Source: Dactylosporangium aurantiacum (GTDB lineage Bacteria > Actinomycetota > Actinomycetes > Mycobacteriales > Micromonosporaceae). Taken from it: a stretch of DNA of 64,000 bases. The stretch spans positions 1 through 64,000 of the forward strand of contig NZ_JNYJ01000011.1 of the NCBI RefSeq assembly GCF_000716715.1. The letters run 5' to 3'. The position numbers and the translations under genes are program-made. The notes under the pieces are model-generated. The model saw only the letters and a program-made list of their open reading frames with translations, had not been told where the DNA came from and did not search any database. Shown piece by piece: positions 9,526 through 18,010 of the stretch. The stretch's first letter is position 1. Every line of letters starts with the position of its first letter.

Positions 9526-9738
9526 GTGGTCTGAGGGGTCGCGGACCGGCCGGGTGCCGTGGCGGTCCGGCCGGGTGCGGTCGGGGGTGGCGCGTGGGGA
9601 TTGGCGCCGCCGTTGACGTCGACGTGGGCCTTGACGTTGGACCCTGCCCAGGTCCGCGCCACGGTGGTGTCCGCCGGCGGTGAGAGGCCATGGTGCCGGC
9701 CGTCTCGCGGGTGGCGGCGGCCCCGGTGTCGCGCTGCC

Positions 9739-9834
9739 GTCCAGGAGCGTCGCCGTCCAGGAGTGTCGCCGTCCAGGAGTGTCGCCGTCCAGGAGTGTCG
9801 CCGGCCAGGAGTGTCGCCGGCCAGGAGTGTCGTG
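9739..9834. repeat. 6 x 16-bp tandem repeat (GTCCAGGAGTGTCGCC)
   Basis: Six head-to-tail copies of GTCCAGGAGTGTCGCC (copies 5-6 begin GG). The array ends ~35 bp before the MOSC gene. A 16-bp unit breaks reading frame, so it is not coding. Identical units suggest slippage; a regulatory role is unproven. Confidence 0.85.
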
Positions 9835-9868
9835 GGGCCGGAGGTACAGCGTCCGGCGCAGGCAAGGG

Positions 9869-10693
9869 ATGGGGGAGCCCGTGCGGGTGGTGGAGCTGTG
9901 GCGGTTCCCGATGAAGTCCGCGGGAGGGGAGCGCCTCGACGCGGCAGAGATCACCGCGGACGGTCTCGTGGGGGACCGGCGGTGGGCGTGCCTCGACGAG
10001 GACGGGGTCGTGGTCAGCGCGAAACAGCCGCGGCTCTGGGAGCGGCTGCTGCGGGTCACCGTCGCCGGCGGCACGGTGCGGCTGCCCGACGGCAGGACCG
10101 CGGCCCTCGCCGCGACCGACGGCGCGGGCGGGGACACGGACGCCGGGGCGTTGTTGTCGTCGTGGCTGGGACGGCGGGTGACGGTGACCGACGTCGTGCC
10201 GGACGGGGCGGTGCTGCACCGGTTCTGGCCGCGGGAGCCCGGCATGATCCCGACCTGGGCGGCTGGCGCCGAGGCCGGAAGTGACGTGCTCAGCGTGATC
10301 GGCAGCGGCAGGTTCCACGACTTCGGGGCCGTGCACGTCGTGACGACCGGCGCCCTGGCGCGGCTCGGGGAGGTGCACGGGGCGGCCGTCGACCACCGGC
10401 GGTTCCGGCCGAACCTGCTGCTCGACCTGCCCGGCGACCCGGCGCCCGGCGGTGTGGTGGAGATCGGCGGGGTGCGGCTGCGGGTGCTGGTGCCGACGCC
10501 GCGGTGCGTGGTCCCGTCGCTGGGGCACGGCGGCGGCGCGGGGGACACCGGACTGTTGCGGACGCTCGCCCGGCACTACCGGATGCCGGTCGGGGACTTC
10601 GGCACCGCGGCGTGCTTCGGCTGGTACGCCACCGTCGAGCGGCCCGGGCGCGTCGAGGCCGGACAGGCTGGACGTATCGAAATCGACGGGTGA
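9869..10693 (+). CDS. MOSC-domain protein
   Basis: ~274 aa. The N-terminal MOSC_N beta barrel begins RVVELWRFPMKSAGGERL, then GDRRWACLDEDG. The MOSC core includes RFHDFGAVHVVTTGALARL, RRFRPNLLLD and PTPRCVVPSL, with the conserved Cys thought to handle sulfur from molybdenum cofactor in MOSC/YcbX/mARC proteins. Substrate unknown; likely a cytoplasmic Mo-dependent reductase of N-hydroxylated compounds. ATG 9869 or GTG 9881 could start it; both sit near a G-rich site. It lies between a repeat-rich gap and the DedA gene and is absent from the mycobacterial version of this block. Confidence 0.85.
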   Translation: MGEPVRVVELWRFPMKSAGGERLDAAEITADGLVGDRRWACLDEDGVVVSAKQPRLWERLLRVTVAGGTVRLPDGRTAALAATDGAGGDTDAGALLSSWLGRRVTVTDVVPDGAVLHRFWPREPGMIPTWAAGAEAGSDVLSVIGSGRFHDFGAVHVVTTGALARLGEVHGAAVDHRRFRPNLLLDLPGDPAPGGVVEIGGVRLRVLVPTPRCVVPSLGHGGGAGDTGLLRTLARHYRMPVGDFGTAACFGWYATVERPGRVEAGQAGRIEIDG

Positions 10694-10744
10694 CGGTCGC
10701 CCCGGCGACGGTCGGTGTTCGGTCCGTCGCGGGACAGTCGGGCG

Positions 10745-11590
10745 ATGCGGGACCTGGTGGAGTCGGTCGCGGCGACGCCGTGGGTGGTGCTGGTCGTGTT
10801 CGTGGTGGCCGCGCTGGACGCGGTCGTGCCGTTGTCGCCGAGCGAGTCGACGCTGATCGCGGTCGCGGTGGTGTCGGCGCAGGCGGGGCGGCCGGCGATC
10901 TGGCTGGTGATCGTCGCGGCGGCGGCCGGGGCGTTCGCCGGGGACGTCGCGTCGTTCCGGATCGGGGTCCGGGCCGGGGCCGGCGTGCTGCGGCGGCTGC
11001 GGACCGGCCGGCGGGGGCCGCGGGTGTACGCCTTCGCCCACCGCACCCTGACCAGCCGCGGCGGGCAGGTGCTCGTGTTCGCGAGGTACCTGCCCGGCGG
11101 CCGGTCCGCCTCGGCGCTCGCCGCCGGCGTCGTCGGCTACCCCGCCGGGCGCTTCCAGGCGTGGACGGCCCTCGGGGTGAGCGTGTGGGCGGGCACGGCC
11201 GGGCTCATCGGGTACGCGAGCGGCCGGTTCCTCGACGGGCGGCCCTGGCAGGCGCTGCTGCTCGCCTATGCCGCCGCCGCGCTGCTGCTGGTGCTCGCCG
11301 AGGTGCTCAGGCGGGTCACGTCACGGTACGCCGACGAGGAGGTTCACCCTGGTCCCGCGGGGGGCGACGGTGAGGGGGAGGGTCGACTGCTCCAGCACGA
11401 TCATGCTGCCGCTGGGGCCGACCTCGCGGATGACGCCGAGCTCGAGGCCGGCGGCACGCAGCTCCGTGGCGGCCTCGGTGGGCGACTTGCCGGTGAGGTT
11501 GGGCACGAGGGTCAGGCTGATCGAGGAGAGGTTCACTGCGGCACTCCTTCCGATTGGCACACCGACAAGAGGCATCCGGAGCCGTCGTGA
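10745..11590 (+). CDS. DedA/SNARE-associated family membrane protein with run-on C-terminus
   Basis: ~281 aa. Residues ~1-190 form a DedA-type membrane protein with ~5 hydrophobic segments. Motifs are GDVASFRIGVRAG (F/YxxGxxxG-like) and FARYLPGGRSASALAAGVVGY (the R..PxxR core). DedA proteins move lipids such as undecaprenyl phosphate across the membrane. After RRVTSRYADEE the frame runs on for ~80 hydrophilic residues that are exactly antisense to the PASTA gene at 11321-11536. The natural end is probably near 11340 and the stop appears lost. ATG 10745 is preferred to GTG 10715. Confidence 0.75.
   Translation: MRDLVESVAATPWVVLVVFVVAALDAVVPLSPSESTLIAVAVVSAQAGRPAIWLVIVAAAAGAFAGDVASFRIGVRAGAGVLRRLRTGRRGPRVYAFAHRTLTSRGGQVLVFARYLPGGRSASALAAGVVGYPAGRFQAWTALGVSVWAGTAGLIGYASGRFLDGRPWQALLLAYAAAALLLVLAEVLRRVTSRYADEEVHPGPAGGDGEGEGRLLQHDHAAAGADLADDAELEAGGTQLRGGLGGRLAGEVGHEGQADRGEVHCGTPSDWHTDKRHPEPS
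11321..11536 (-). CDS. single PASTA-domain protein
   Basis: 71 aa, almost exactly one PASTA domain (VPNLTGKSPTEAATELRAAG, then LELGVIREVG, VLEQSTLP, GTRVNLLVG). PASTA modules bind peptidoglycan fragments when outside the cell, but this protein has no signal peptide or membrane segment. GTG 11536 has a strong GGAAGGAG site 8 bp upstream, which makes the gene convincing despite lying wholly antisense to the DedA reading frame. It is divergent from steA. Role unknown. Confidence 0.8.
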   Translation of the reverse strand: MNLSSISLTLVPNLTGKSPTEAATELRAAGLELGVIREVGPSGSMIVLEQSTLPLTVAPRGTRVNLLVGVP

Positions 11591-11623
11591 ATACGCGCGG
11601 AATGTGTCGCCTGGCTGACACTC

Positions 11624-11651
11624 GCAGAGGGTGACGGGGGTCACCCTCTGC
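11624..11651. promoter_or_regulatory. 12-bp perfect inverted repeat between PASTA gene and steA
   Basis: GCAGAGGGTGAC and GTCACCCTCTGC flank GGGG, about 90 bp upstream of the PASTA start and ~75 bp upstream of steA. It could be an operator shared by the divergent promoters or a hairpin. No ATPase or regulator is adjacent to assign it to. Confidence 0.5.
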
Positions 11652-11728
11652 CCGAAAAGTGGCGTTCCACCTGCTAGTGGACATGTCGCGCGCGGCTTTT
11701 GTCGGGGGGTCATGCCAGGATGGTTGAG

Positions 11729-12901
11729 ATGCGACTTCCAACCTTGCGCCGCACCCGGCCCGCCGAGCCGGGTGTCATCGGTGGCGTCGTGCGGCTGGAT
11801 CGGCGGACCAAACGCTTGGTGGGGCGGCTGCGTCCGGGCGAGATCGCGGTCATCGACCACGTCGACCTCGACCGTGTGGCGGCCGACTCGCTCGTCGCGG
11901 CCGGGGTCGCGGCGGTGCTCAACGCGAAGCCGTCGGTGTCGGGTCGCTACCCCAACCTGGGGCCGGAAGGCCTGATCAAGGCGGGTATCCCGCTCGTCGA
12001 CGACCTCGGCGAGGAGCTGTTCGAGCGGCTGCGCGAGGGTGACACGGTGCGCGTCGAGGGCGACACCGTCTATGTCGGTGACGACGCGGTCGCCAAGGGG
12101 CAGCGGCAGGACGCCGAGACGGTCGCGCTGTCGATGGCCGACGCCCGCGAGGGCCTGTCGGTGCAGCTGGAGGCGTTCGCCGCCAACACGATGGAGTATC
12201 TGAAGCAGGAGCGCGCGCTGCTGCTCGACGGCGTCGGCGTGCCCGAGATCCAGACCGAGATCGCCGGGCGGCACTGCCTGATCGTGGTCCGCGGCTATGA
12301 CTACAAGGCCGACATCGACGTGCTGCGGCCCTACATCCGCGAGTACAAGCCCGTGCTCATCGGGGTCGACGGCGGCGCCGACGCGCTCGTCGAGGCCGGC
12401 TACACCCCGGACATGATCATCGGTGACATGGACTCGGTCTCCGACGACGTGCTGCGCTGCGGCGCCGAGGTGGTCGTGCACGCCTACCCGGACGGGCGGG
12501 CGCCGGGGCTGGCCCGCGTGCAGCGGCTCGGTGTCGAGGCGATCACCTTCCCGGCGGCCGCGACCAGCGAGGACATCGCGATGCTGCTCGCCGACGAGAA
12601 GGGCGCGTCACTGCTGGTGGCGGTCGGCACCCACAACACCCTGATCGAGTTCCTCGACAAGGGTCGCGGCGGCATGGCCTCCACCTTCCTCACCCGGCTC
12701 AAGCTGGGTGGCAAACTGGTCGACGCGAAGGGCGTCAGCCGGCTCTACCGGCAGAGCCTGTCGGGCTCGTCGCTGGTGCTGCTGCTGGCCTCGGCGATCG
12801 CCGCGATGGCCGCGGCCCTGGCCGTGACCACGATCGGCCGGGCCTACCTGAGCGTCATCGCCGAGTGGTGGGACAACCTGATCTTCACGCTGTTCTCCTA
12901 G
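11729..12901 (+). CDS. steA: SteA, cytokinetic-ring/wall-hydrolase regulator
   Basis: ~390 aa, syntelog of Rv1697 and corynebacterial SteA. The N-terminal domain resembles thiamin pyrophosphokinase-type folds (GYDYKADIDVLRPYIREY, GVDGGADALVEAGYTPDMII, GDMDSVSDD). One transmembrane helix near the C-terminus (SLVLLLASAIAAMAAALAVT) has its last residues outside. In Corynebacterium, SteA and SteB form a complex that activates the RipA cell-wall hydrolase at division. Start ATG 11729 (MRLPTLRR) is favoured; ATG 11720 is possible. It is followed 57 bp later by steB. Confidence 0.88.
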   Translation: MRLPTLRRTRPAEPGVIGGVVRLDRRTKRLVGRLRPGEIAVIDHVDLDRVAADSLVAAGVAAVLNAKPSVSGRYPNLGPEGLIKAGIPLVDDLGEELFERLREGDTVRVEGDTVYVGDDAVAKGQRQDAETVALSMADAREGLSVQLEAFAANTMEYLKQERALLLDGVGVPEIQTEIAGRHCLIVVRGYDYKADIDVLRPYIREYKPVLIGVDGGADALVEAGYTPDMIIGDMDSVSDDVLRCGAEVVVHAYPDGRAPGLARVQRLGVEAITFPAAATSEDIAMLLADEKGASLLVAVGTHNTLIEFLDKGRGGMASTFLTRLKLGGKLVDAKGVSRLYRQSLSGSSLVLLLASAIAAMAAALAVTTIGRAYLSVIAEWWDNLIFTLFS

Positions 12902-12958
12902 CGCTGTTCTCCTGGCGCTGGTGTCCGGCGCTGCTTCTCCTGGACGGGACCGTTTCCT

Positions 12959-13912
12959 GTGATCAACTTCCGGTACCACGTGGTGTCGCTGGCCGCCGTC
13001 TTCCTGGCACTGGCCATCGGCCTCGTCGTCGGGACCGCGGCGGCGAACGGGCCGCTGGCCGACGACCTCAACAACCAGGTCAACAAGATCACTGACGAGA
13101 AGGAGCAGCTGCGCGACGACCTGGACCAGTCGCGGGCGGAGCTGAAGAAGAACTCGGACTTCGCCACCGAGGTCGCCCCGATGCTGCTCAACGGCAAGCT
13201 CGCCGGCCGCACCGCCCTGCTGGTGAAGATCGACGGCAGTGACAAGGACGTCGACACGGCCGCCGACGGCATCGCCGCCATGCTGCAGACCGCCGGCGCC
13301 AAGCTCACCGGCACCGTCACGGTCAAGGAGAAGTTCACCGCCGCCGCCAGCGACAACACGCTGCTGGACCTCGCCGAGTCCTCGGCGCCGCCGGCGATCA
13401 GCGGCGCCCTGCCCAACAACGGCAAGGGCCAGGAGACCTCCGCCGCCCTGCTCGCCGCGGTCCTCGTCGCCGACAAGCCCGGCACCCCGCAGGTCGACGG
13501 GGCCCGCGCGGTGCTGTCGGCGTACCAGTCCGGCGGGTACATCGGCCTCGACGGCGACCTGAAGACCCCCGCCGACGTGGTCATCGTCGTCGCCGGCGCG
13601 CCCGCCACCGGCAAGGACGCCAAGGAGCGCAACGCCGCCGCGCTGACCGTGGTGAGCCGCCTCGACGTCGCGCTCGCCGGTGACGTCGTCGTGGCCGGCC
13701 TGTCCGCCAACGGCCTCGTGTCCTCGGTCCGCGACGACGCCTCCATCGCCAAGGACGTGTCCACCGTCGACAACGCCTTCACCGCGTACGGCCAGGTCGC
13801 CGCCGTCATGGCCCTCGTCGAACGGCTCGGCGGCAAGACCGGCCACTACGGCATCGGCAACGGCGCCACCAGCCTGCTGCCCAAGACCGCGAGCGTGACC
13901 AGTGGTTCGTAA
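12959..13912 (+). CDS. steB: SteB/MctB-family membrane protein
   Basis: 317 aa. A single N-terminal transmembrane helix (VVSLAAVFLALAIGLVVGT) is followed by a coiled coil (~residues 35-65) and an extracytoplasmic domain. It is the syntelog of Rv1698, called MctB (copper resistance, proposed channel) in mycobacteria and SteB, partner of SteA, in corynebacteria. The SteB role is more likely here because steA is adjacent. The N-terminus INFRYHVVS is a family hallmark. GTG start 12959 has only a weak ribosome site. Its 3' end overlaps the next gene by 11 bp. Confidence 0.88.
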   Translation: MINFRYHVVSLAAVFLALAIGLVVGTAAANGPLADDLNNQVNKITDEKEQLRDDLDQSRAELKKNSDFATEVAPMLLNGKLAGRTALLVKIDGSDKDVDTAADGIAAMLQTAGAKLTGTVTVKEKFTAAASDNTLLDLAESSAPPAISGALPNNGKGQETSAALLAAVLVADKPGTPQVDGARAVLSAYQSGGYIGLDGDLKTPADVVIVVAGAPATGKDAKERNAAALTVVSRLDVALAGDVVVAGLSANGLVSSVRDDASIAKDVSTVDNAFTAYGQVAAVMALVERLGGKTGHYGIGNGATSLLPKTASVTSGS

Positions 13913-15308
13913 GCTGCTCGCCGCCGCCGCGGGGGCGGCCACCGCCCGGGCCGTGCTGCGTGAGCTGCGCGGCCTGCCGGCCCTGGACCGCACCAACTTC
14001 CGCGGCCGCACCGTCTCCCTCGCCGGCGGCCCCGCCCTCGCCGCCGGCGCCGCCGCGGGCGCGTTCCTCGGCGCCGCCGGCAGGTCGTCCAAGACCGGCG
14101 CCGGGCGTGACCGCCGCGCCGCAGCGAAGCGCGCGGCGGCGGCCGGCGGCGCGGCGCCGCTCGAAACGGCGCGCCGTGACCAGGTCGGGCGCCACGGCGC
14201 CGGCCACGCGGCGACCGGCCACTGGGACAGGCCCGCACCTGGCGCGGCGGACCTCGGCCGGGCCGGACGCGCCGTGGCCGGCCGGGCCGCGACGGGCCGG
14301 AGTGCGGCAGGCCGGGCAGCGGCAGGGCGGGCCGCGACGGGCAGGGCAGCGACGGGCCGGGCCGCGACGGGGCGGAGCACGGCCGGGCGTGGGATCCGCG
14401 CGGTGGACCGCAGCGGGCGGGGGCCGCGGGTCATGGGAGCCGTGGCGGTCGCCGGGCTCGGCGCCGGGGCCGTCGGCCTCTACGACGACCTGGTCGGCGG
14501 GCGGCCCGAGCACGCGGCGAAAGGGTTCCGCGGGCACCTCGGTGCGCTGAAGGAAGGGCGGGTCACCAGCGGCCTGGTCAAGATCGCCGGGGTCGGCGCG
14601 GCGGGTCTCGTCGCGGCGGCGGCGCTGCTGCCGGGGCGGCGCAAGGTCGACGTGCTGCTCGGGGCCGGGGTCATCGCCGGGGCGGCGAACCTGTTCAACC
14701 TGCTCGACCTGCGCCCCGGGCGGGCGATCAAGGCCGGGATCATCGCCGGGACGCCGCTCGCCGCGGGCAAGGGTGGCGGCGCCGCCGCGGGCGCTCTCGG
14801 CGCGGCCGGGGCGCTGCTCGCGGCGGACCTCGGTGAGGAGATCATGCTCGGCGACGCCGGGGCGAACGCGCTCGGGGCGGTGCTCGGCACGGCGTACGTG
14901 GCCAGGACCGGCACGTTCGGGCGGCTCGCCGCGCTCGCCGGGCTCGTCGCGCTGACCGCGGCGAGCGAGAAGGTCAGCTTCACCCAGGTCATCGAGCGGA
15001 CCCCGGCGCTGCGGGCGATCGACCGGCTCGGCCGGCTGCGACCCATCGCACCACCGGTGATGGCCGCACCACCCGCTACCCGGACATCCGCGGACGCGAC
15101 CGCACCCACCGAAACCGGCACCACCGCGGAAGCCGAGGCCGCGGAAGTCCAGGCCGCGGAAGTCCAGGCCGCGGAAGTTCAGGCCGCGGAAGTTCAGGCA
15201 GCGGAAGTTCAGGCAGCGGAAGCCGAGGCCCGGCGCCGGCCGGCCGAGGAGCAGGCGGACGCCGGGGTGCGGCCGAAGCCGTCGCCGAGACCGCGTCGCG
15301 ACGGGTGA
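13902..15308 (+). CDS. MraY/WecA-like glycosyl-phosphate transferase with repetitive insert
   Basis: 468 aa. The polyprenyl-phosphate GlcNAc/MurNAc-1-P transferase core is recognisable: LYDDLVGG (Asp pair, residues ~194-196), KGFRGHL, NLFNLLDLRPGRAIK (residues ~263-277), and MLGDAGANALGA (~315-324), with hydrophobic helices between. Such enzymes move a phospho-sugar onto a lipid carrier in the membrane. Two oddities: residues ~61-172 are a hydrophilic low-complexity insert (repeats of GRAATGRAA), and the C-terminus has five AEVQA repeats plus a basic end. The start overlaps steB by 11 bp, and the stop overlaps the MurJ-like gene (GTGA). Substrate unknown. Confidence 0.75.
   Translation: MVRKLLAAAAGAATARAVLRELRGLPALDRTNFRGRTVSLAGGPALAAGAAAGAFLGAAGRSSKTGAGRDRRAAAKRAAAAGGAAPLETARRDQVGRHGAGHAATGHWDRPAPGAADLGRAGRAVAGRAATGRSAAGRAAAGRAATGRAATGRAATGRSTAGRGIRAVDRSGRGPRVMGAVAVAGLGAGAVGLYDDLVGGRPEHAAKGFRGHLGALKEGRVTSGLVKIAGVGAAGLVAAAALLPGRRKVDVLLGAGVIAGAANLFNLLDLRPGRAIKAGIIAGTPLAAGKGGGAAAGALGAAGALLAADLGEEIMLGDAGANALGAVLGTAYVARTGTFGRLAALAGLVALTAASEKVSFTQVIERTPALRAIDRLGRLRPIAPPVMAAPPATRTSADATAPTETGTTAEAEAAEVQAAEVQAAEVQAAEVQAAEVQAAEAEARRRPAEEQADAGVRPKPSPRPRRDG
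15141..15215 (+). repeat. 5 x 15-bp coding repeat (GCGGAAGTCCAGGCC)
   Basis: Five in-phase copies of GCGGAAGTCCAGGCC (later copies have TTC or GGCA variants) encode AEVQA pentapeptides in the cytoplasmic tail of the MraY-like protein. Partial GCGGAAGCCGAGGCC copies flank it. Confidence 0.85.
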
Positions 15309-16885
15309 CGGGTAAGCGGCTGCTCGGGGCCGCGGCGGTGGTCGCGGCGCTCACCATGCTGAGCCGGATTGCCGGATTTGCGCGCATTCTGGTGTTCAAC
15401 TGGTCCGTCGGGCCGACGTACCTCGGCAACGCGTACACCGCGGCCAACGTCATCCCGAACATCATCTTCGAGCTCGTCGCCGGCGGGGCCCTCGCCAGTC
15501 TCGTGGTGCCGCTGCTGGCCGGGGCCGTCGCCCGGCAGGACCGCCACGCCGTCGCCAAGACCGTGTCGGCGCTGCTCGGCTGGGTGTTCGTGCTGCTCGT
15601 GCCCTTGGCGGTGCTCATGGCGCTGCTCGCCCGACCGCTCGTCGCGCTGCTGATGCGCAACCAGCCCGCCGCGGCCGTCGACGCGGGCGCGGACATGCTG
15701 CGGGTGTTCGCGCCGCAGCTGCCGCTGTACGGCATCGGCATCGTGCTCACCGGCACACTGCAGTCGTACCGGCGCTTCGCCTGGCCGGTGATCGCGCCGC
15801 TGCTGTCGAGCGTGACGGTGATGACGGTGTACGTGACGTTCGGCGCCCTCGCCGGGCGCGGCGCGGACCTCGGCCGGGTGGGCGACGCCGAGCTGTGGCT
15901 GCTGTCCGGCGGCACCACCCTGGCGGTGGCGGTGCTGACGCTGAGCCTGCTCATCCCGCTGCGCCGGCTCGACCTGCGGATCCGCCCGGGGCTGCGGTTC
16001 GACGTGGGCGAGGTGCGCACGCTGCGGCCGCTCGTCGTCGCGGGCGTCGTCACGGTCGGCGGGCAGCAGCTGGTGTTCGGCCTCGCGGTCGCGCTGAGCG
16101 GCTACGCGGGGGAGGGCGCCATCTTCGTGTACAGCCTCGCCCAGACGATCTTCCTGCTGCCGTGGGCGGTGCTCGCCGTGCCGGTCGCCACGACCGCGTA
16201 CCCGGGGCTGGCGGAGGCGGGCGCGGCCGGCGACCGGGCCGGCTTCGCCGGCGTGCTCGCCCCCGCGGTGCGCACCGTGGTGGTGCTGACCTGCCTCGGC
16301 GCGGCCGCGCTCGTGGTGCTCGCCGAGCCGGTCGCGGTGATCCTCGCCGGGGCGTCCTCCAAACCGCATGACATCGGGCAGCTCGCCGGCGGGATCGCCT
16401 GGTTCGCCCCGGGGCTGCTCGGCTACGGGCTGTTCGCGCTGCTGTCCCGGGCCCTGTACGCGCACCGCGACGCGTACCGGGCGGCCCGGGCGACCGCGCT
16501 CGGCTGGGCGGTCGTCGCGGCCACCGCCGTGCCCCTCGCCGCCGCCCTGCCCCTGCAGCGGCGGGTCGCGGCGCTCGCGGCGGCCAACTCCGTGGGCATG
16601 CTCGTGCTCGCGGCGGCGCTGCTGGTGGCCGTCCGCCGGGCCGCCGGCGCCGCGGCGGTCGCGGGCGCCGGCCGTACCACCGCCGCCGCCGTCGGGTCGG
16701 CGGTCCTGGCGGCGGCCGTCGCATCGGCACTCAAGGATCTGGTGTGGGGCGGCGGGACCCCAGATGTCCTCGGGGCGACCGCACAGGGCATGCTGTGCGG
16801 GGTCGCGGTGGCGGTGGTGTTCCTCGCCGGAGTGGCCGCTACGGACCGGGGGAGCCTGCAGCGGCTCATACACAGGAGGGGCTGA
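15305..16885 (+). CDS. MurJ/MviN-like lipid flippase
   Basis: 526 aa polytopic protein with ~14 hydrophobic segments, MOP superfamily. The N-terminal signature is TMLSRIAGFARILVFN with LGNAYTAANVIPNIIFELVAGG. MurJ proteins flip lipid II; paralogues flip other lipid-linked sugars. GTG 15305 overlaps the stop of the MraY-like transferase (GTGA), tying the two together. Actinobacteria usually carry their main murJ near the origin, so this copy is probably a paralogue serving the product of the neighbouring transferases; that is inference. Confidence 0.88.
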   Translation: MTGKRLLGAAAVVAALTMLSRIAGFARILVFNWSVGPTYLGNAYTAANVIPNIIFELVAGGALASLVVPLLAGAVARQDRHAVAKTVSALLGWVFVLLVPLAVLMALLARPLVALLMRNQPAAAVDAGADMLRVFAPQLPLYGIGIVLTGTLQSYRRFAWPVIAPLLSSVTVMTVYVTFGALAGRGADLGRVGDAELWLLSGGTTLAVAVLTLSLLIPLRRLDLRIRPGLRFDVGEVRTLRPLVVAGVVTVGGQQLVFGLAVALSGYAGEGAIFVYSLAQTIFLLPWAVLAVPVATTAYPGLAEAGAAGDRAGFAGVLAPAVRTVVVLTCLGAAALVVLAEPVAVILAGASSKPHDIGQLAGGIAWFAPGLLGYGLFALLSRALYAHRDAYRAARATALGWAVVAATAVPLAAALPLQRRVAALAAANSVGMLVLAAALLVAVRRAAGAAAVAGAGRTTAAAVGSAVLAAAVASALKDLVWGGGTPDVLGATAQGMLCGVAVAVVFLAGVAATDRGSLQRLIHRRG

Positions 16886-16887
16886 GC

Positions 16888-17985
16888 GTGGGCGCCCGCA
16901 TCGCGTTGGTCCTGGCGTCGAGCACCGGCGGCGTCGGCCGGCACGTCGCCATGCTCGCCGAGGGCCTGGCCCGGCACGGCCACGAGGTCAGCGTGCACGG
17001 CCCGGCCGCGACCGACGCCCAGTTCGGCTTCGGCGACCGCGGCGCGACGTTCGTGCCGGTCGAGATCCCCGCCAGCCCCCAGCCCGGCGACCTGCTCGCC
17101 GTGCGGGCGCTGCGCCGCTCGCTCAGCCGCCGGCTCGACGGCGACGGCGTCGTGCACGCGCACGGGCTGCGCGCCGGGTTCGTCGCCGCGCTCGCCCGCC
17201 CCGCCGGCACCCCGCTCGTCGTCACCTGGCACAACCTCGTCCTGGCGCAGGGCCTGCGGGCGAAGCTCTACCACCCGCTCGAGCGGCGGGTCGCCCGCGC
17301 CGCCGACGTGACCCTCGGCGTGTCCAGCGACCTCGTCGCGCGGGTCCGTGAGCTCGGCGGCCGGGACGTGCGGCTCGCGCTGGTGCCCGCCCCGGTGCGC
17401 CCGCCCGCCGCCCGCGGCCGCGACGAGGTCCGCGACGAGCTCGGCGTCGAGCCGGGCCGGCCGCTGGTGCTGGCCGTCGGCCGGCTGCACCCGCAGAAGG
17501 GGTTCGAGACCCTGGTCGCGGCGAAGTGGACCGAGCCGCAGCCGTTCGTGGCGATCGCCGGCAGCGGGCCGTCGTACATGACGCTCGCCCAGCGCATCTC
17601 CGCCGAGCACGCGCCGGTGCACCTGCTCGGCTACCGCGACGACATCGCCGACCTGCTCGGCGCCGCCGACGTCGTCGCCGTCACCAGCGTGTGGGAGGGT
17701 CAGCCGCTGTTCGTGCAGGAGACCCTCGCCGCCGGGGTGCCGCTCGTCGCGACCGCCGTCGGCGGGATCCCCGAGGTCGTCGGCGGCGCGGCGCGGCTGG
17801 TGGAGCCGCACGACGTGGAAGGGTTCACCGCCGCGGTCGAGGCGCTGCTCGCCGACCCGGCCGCGCTGCAGGACCTGCGGCGGCGGGGGCTGGCCCGGGC
17901 GGCGACCTGGCCGACCGAGCGCGACACCCTGGAGCAGGTCGAGGCGGTGTACGCGCAGCTGCCGAAGGCTGCCGGAAGGTCGTGA
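16888..17985 (+). CDS. GT-B glycosyltransferase (GT4/GT1-like)
   Basis: 365 aa with the GT-B layout: an N-terminal Rossmann half (ALVLASSTGGVGRHVAMLA, HAHGLRAGFVAALA), and a C-terminal nucleotide-sugar half (LAVGRLHPQKGFETLV; GYRDDIADLLGAADV; then SVWEGQPLFVQETLAAGVPL, the EX7E motif). It retains the donor. No membrane helix, so it would work at the inner face. GTG 16888 has AGGAGGGG 8 bp upstream and lies 2 bp after the flippase gene. Likely adds sugar to the lipid-linked intermediate made by the MraY-like enzyme. Confidence 0.88.
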   Translation: MGARIALVLASSTGGVGRHVAMLAEGLARHGHEVSVHGPAATDAQFGFGDRGATFVPVEIPASPQPGDLLAVRALRRSLSRRLDGDGVVHAHGLRAGFVAALARPAGTPLVVTWHNLVLAQGLRAKLYHPLERRVARAADVTLGVSSDLVARVRELGGRDVRLALVPAPVRPPAARGRDEVRDELGVEPGRPLVLAVGRLHPQKGFETLVAAKWTEPQPFVAIAGSGPSYMTLAQRISAEHAPVHLLGYRDDIADLLGAADVVAVTSVWEGQPLFVQETLAAGVPLVATAVGGIPEVVGGAARLVEPHDVEGFTAAVEALLADPAALQDLRRRGLARAATWPTERDTLEQVEAVYAQLPKAAGRS

Positions 17986-18010
17986 CACGCCACCCCCGCG
18001 GGGACCGTTG

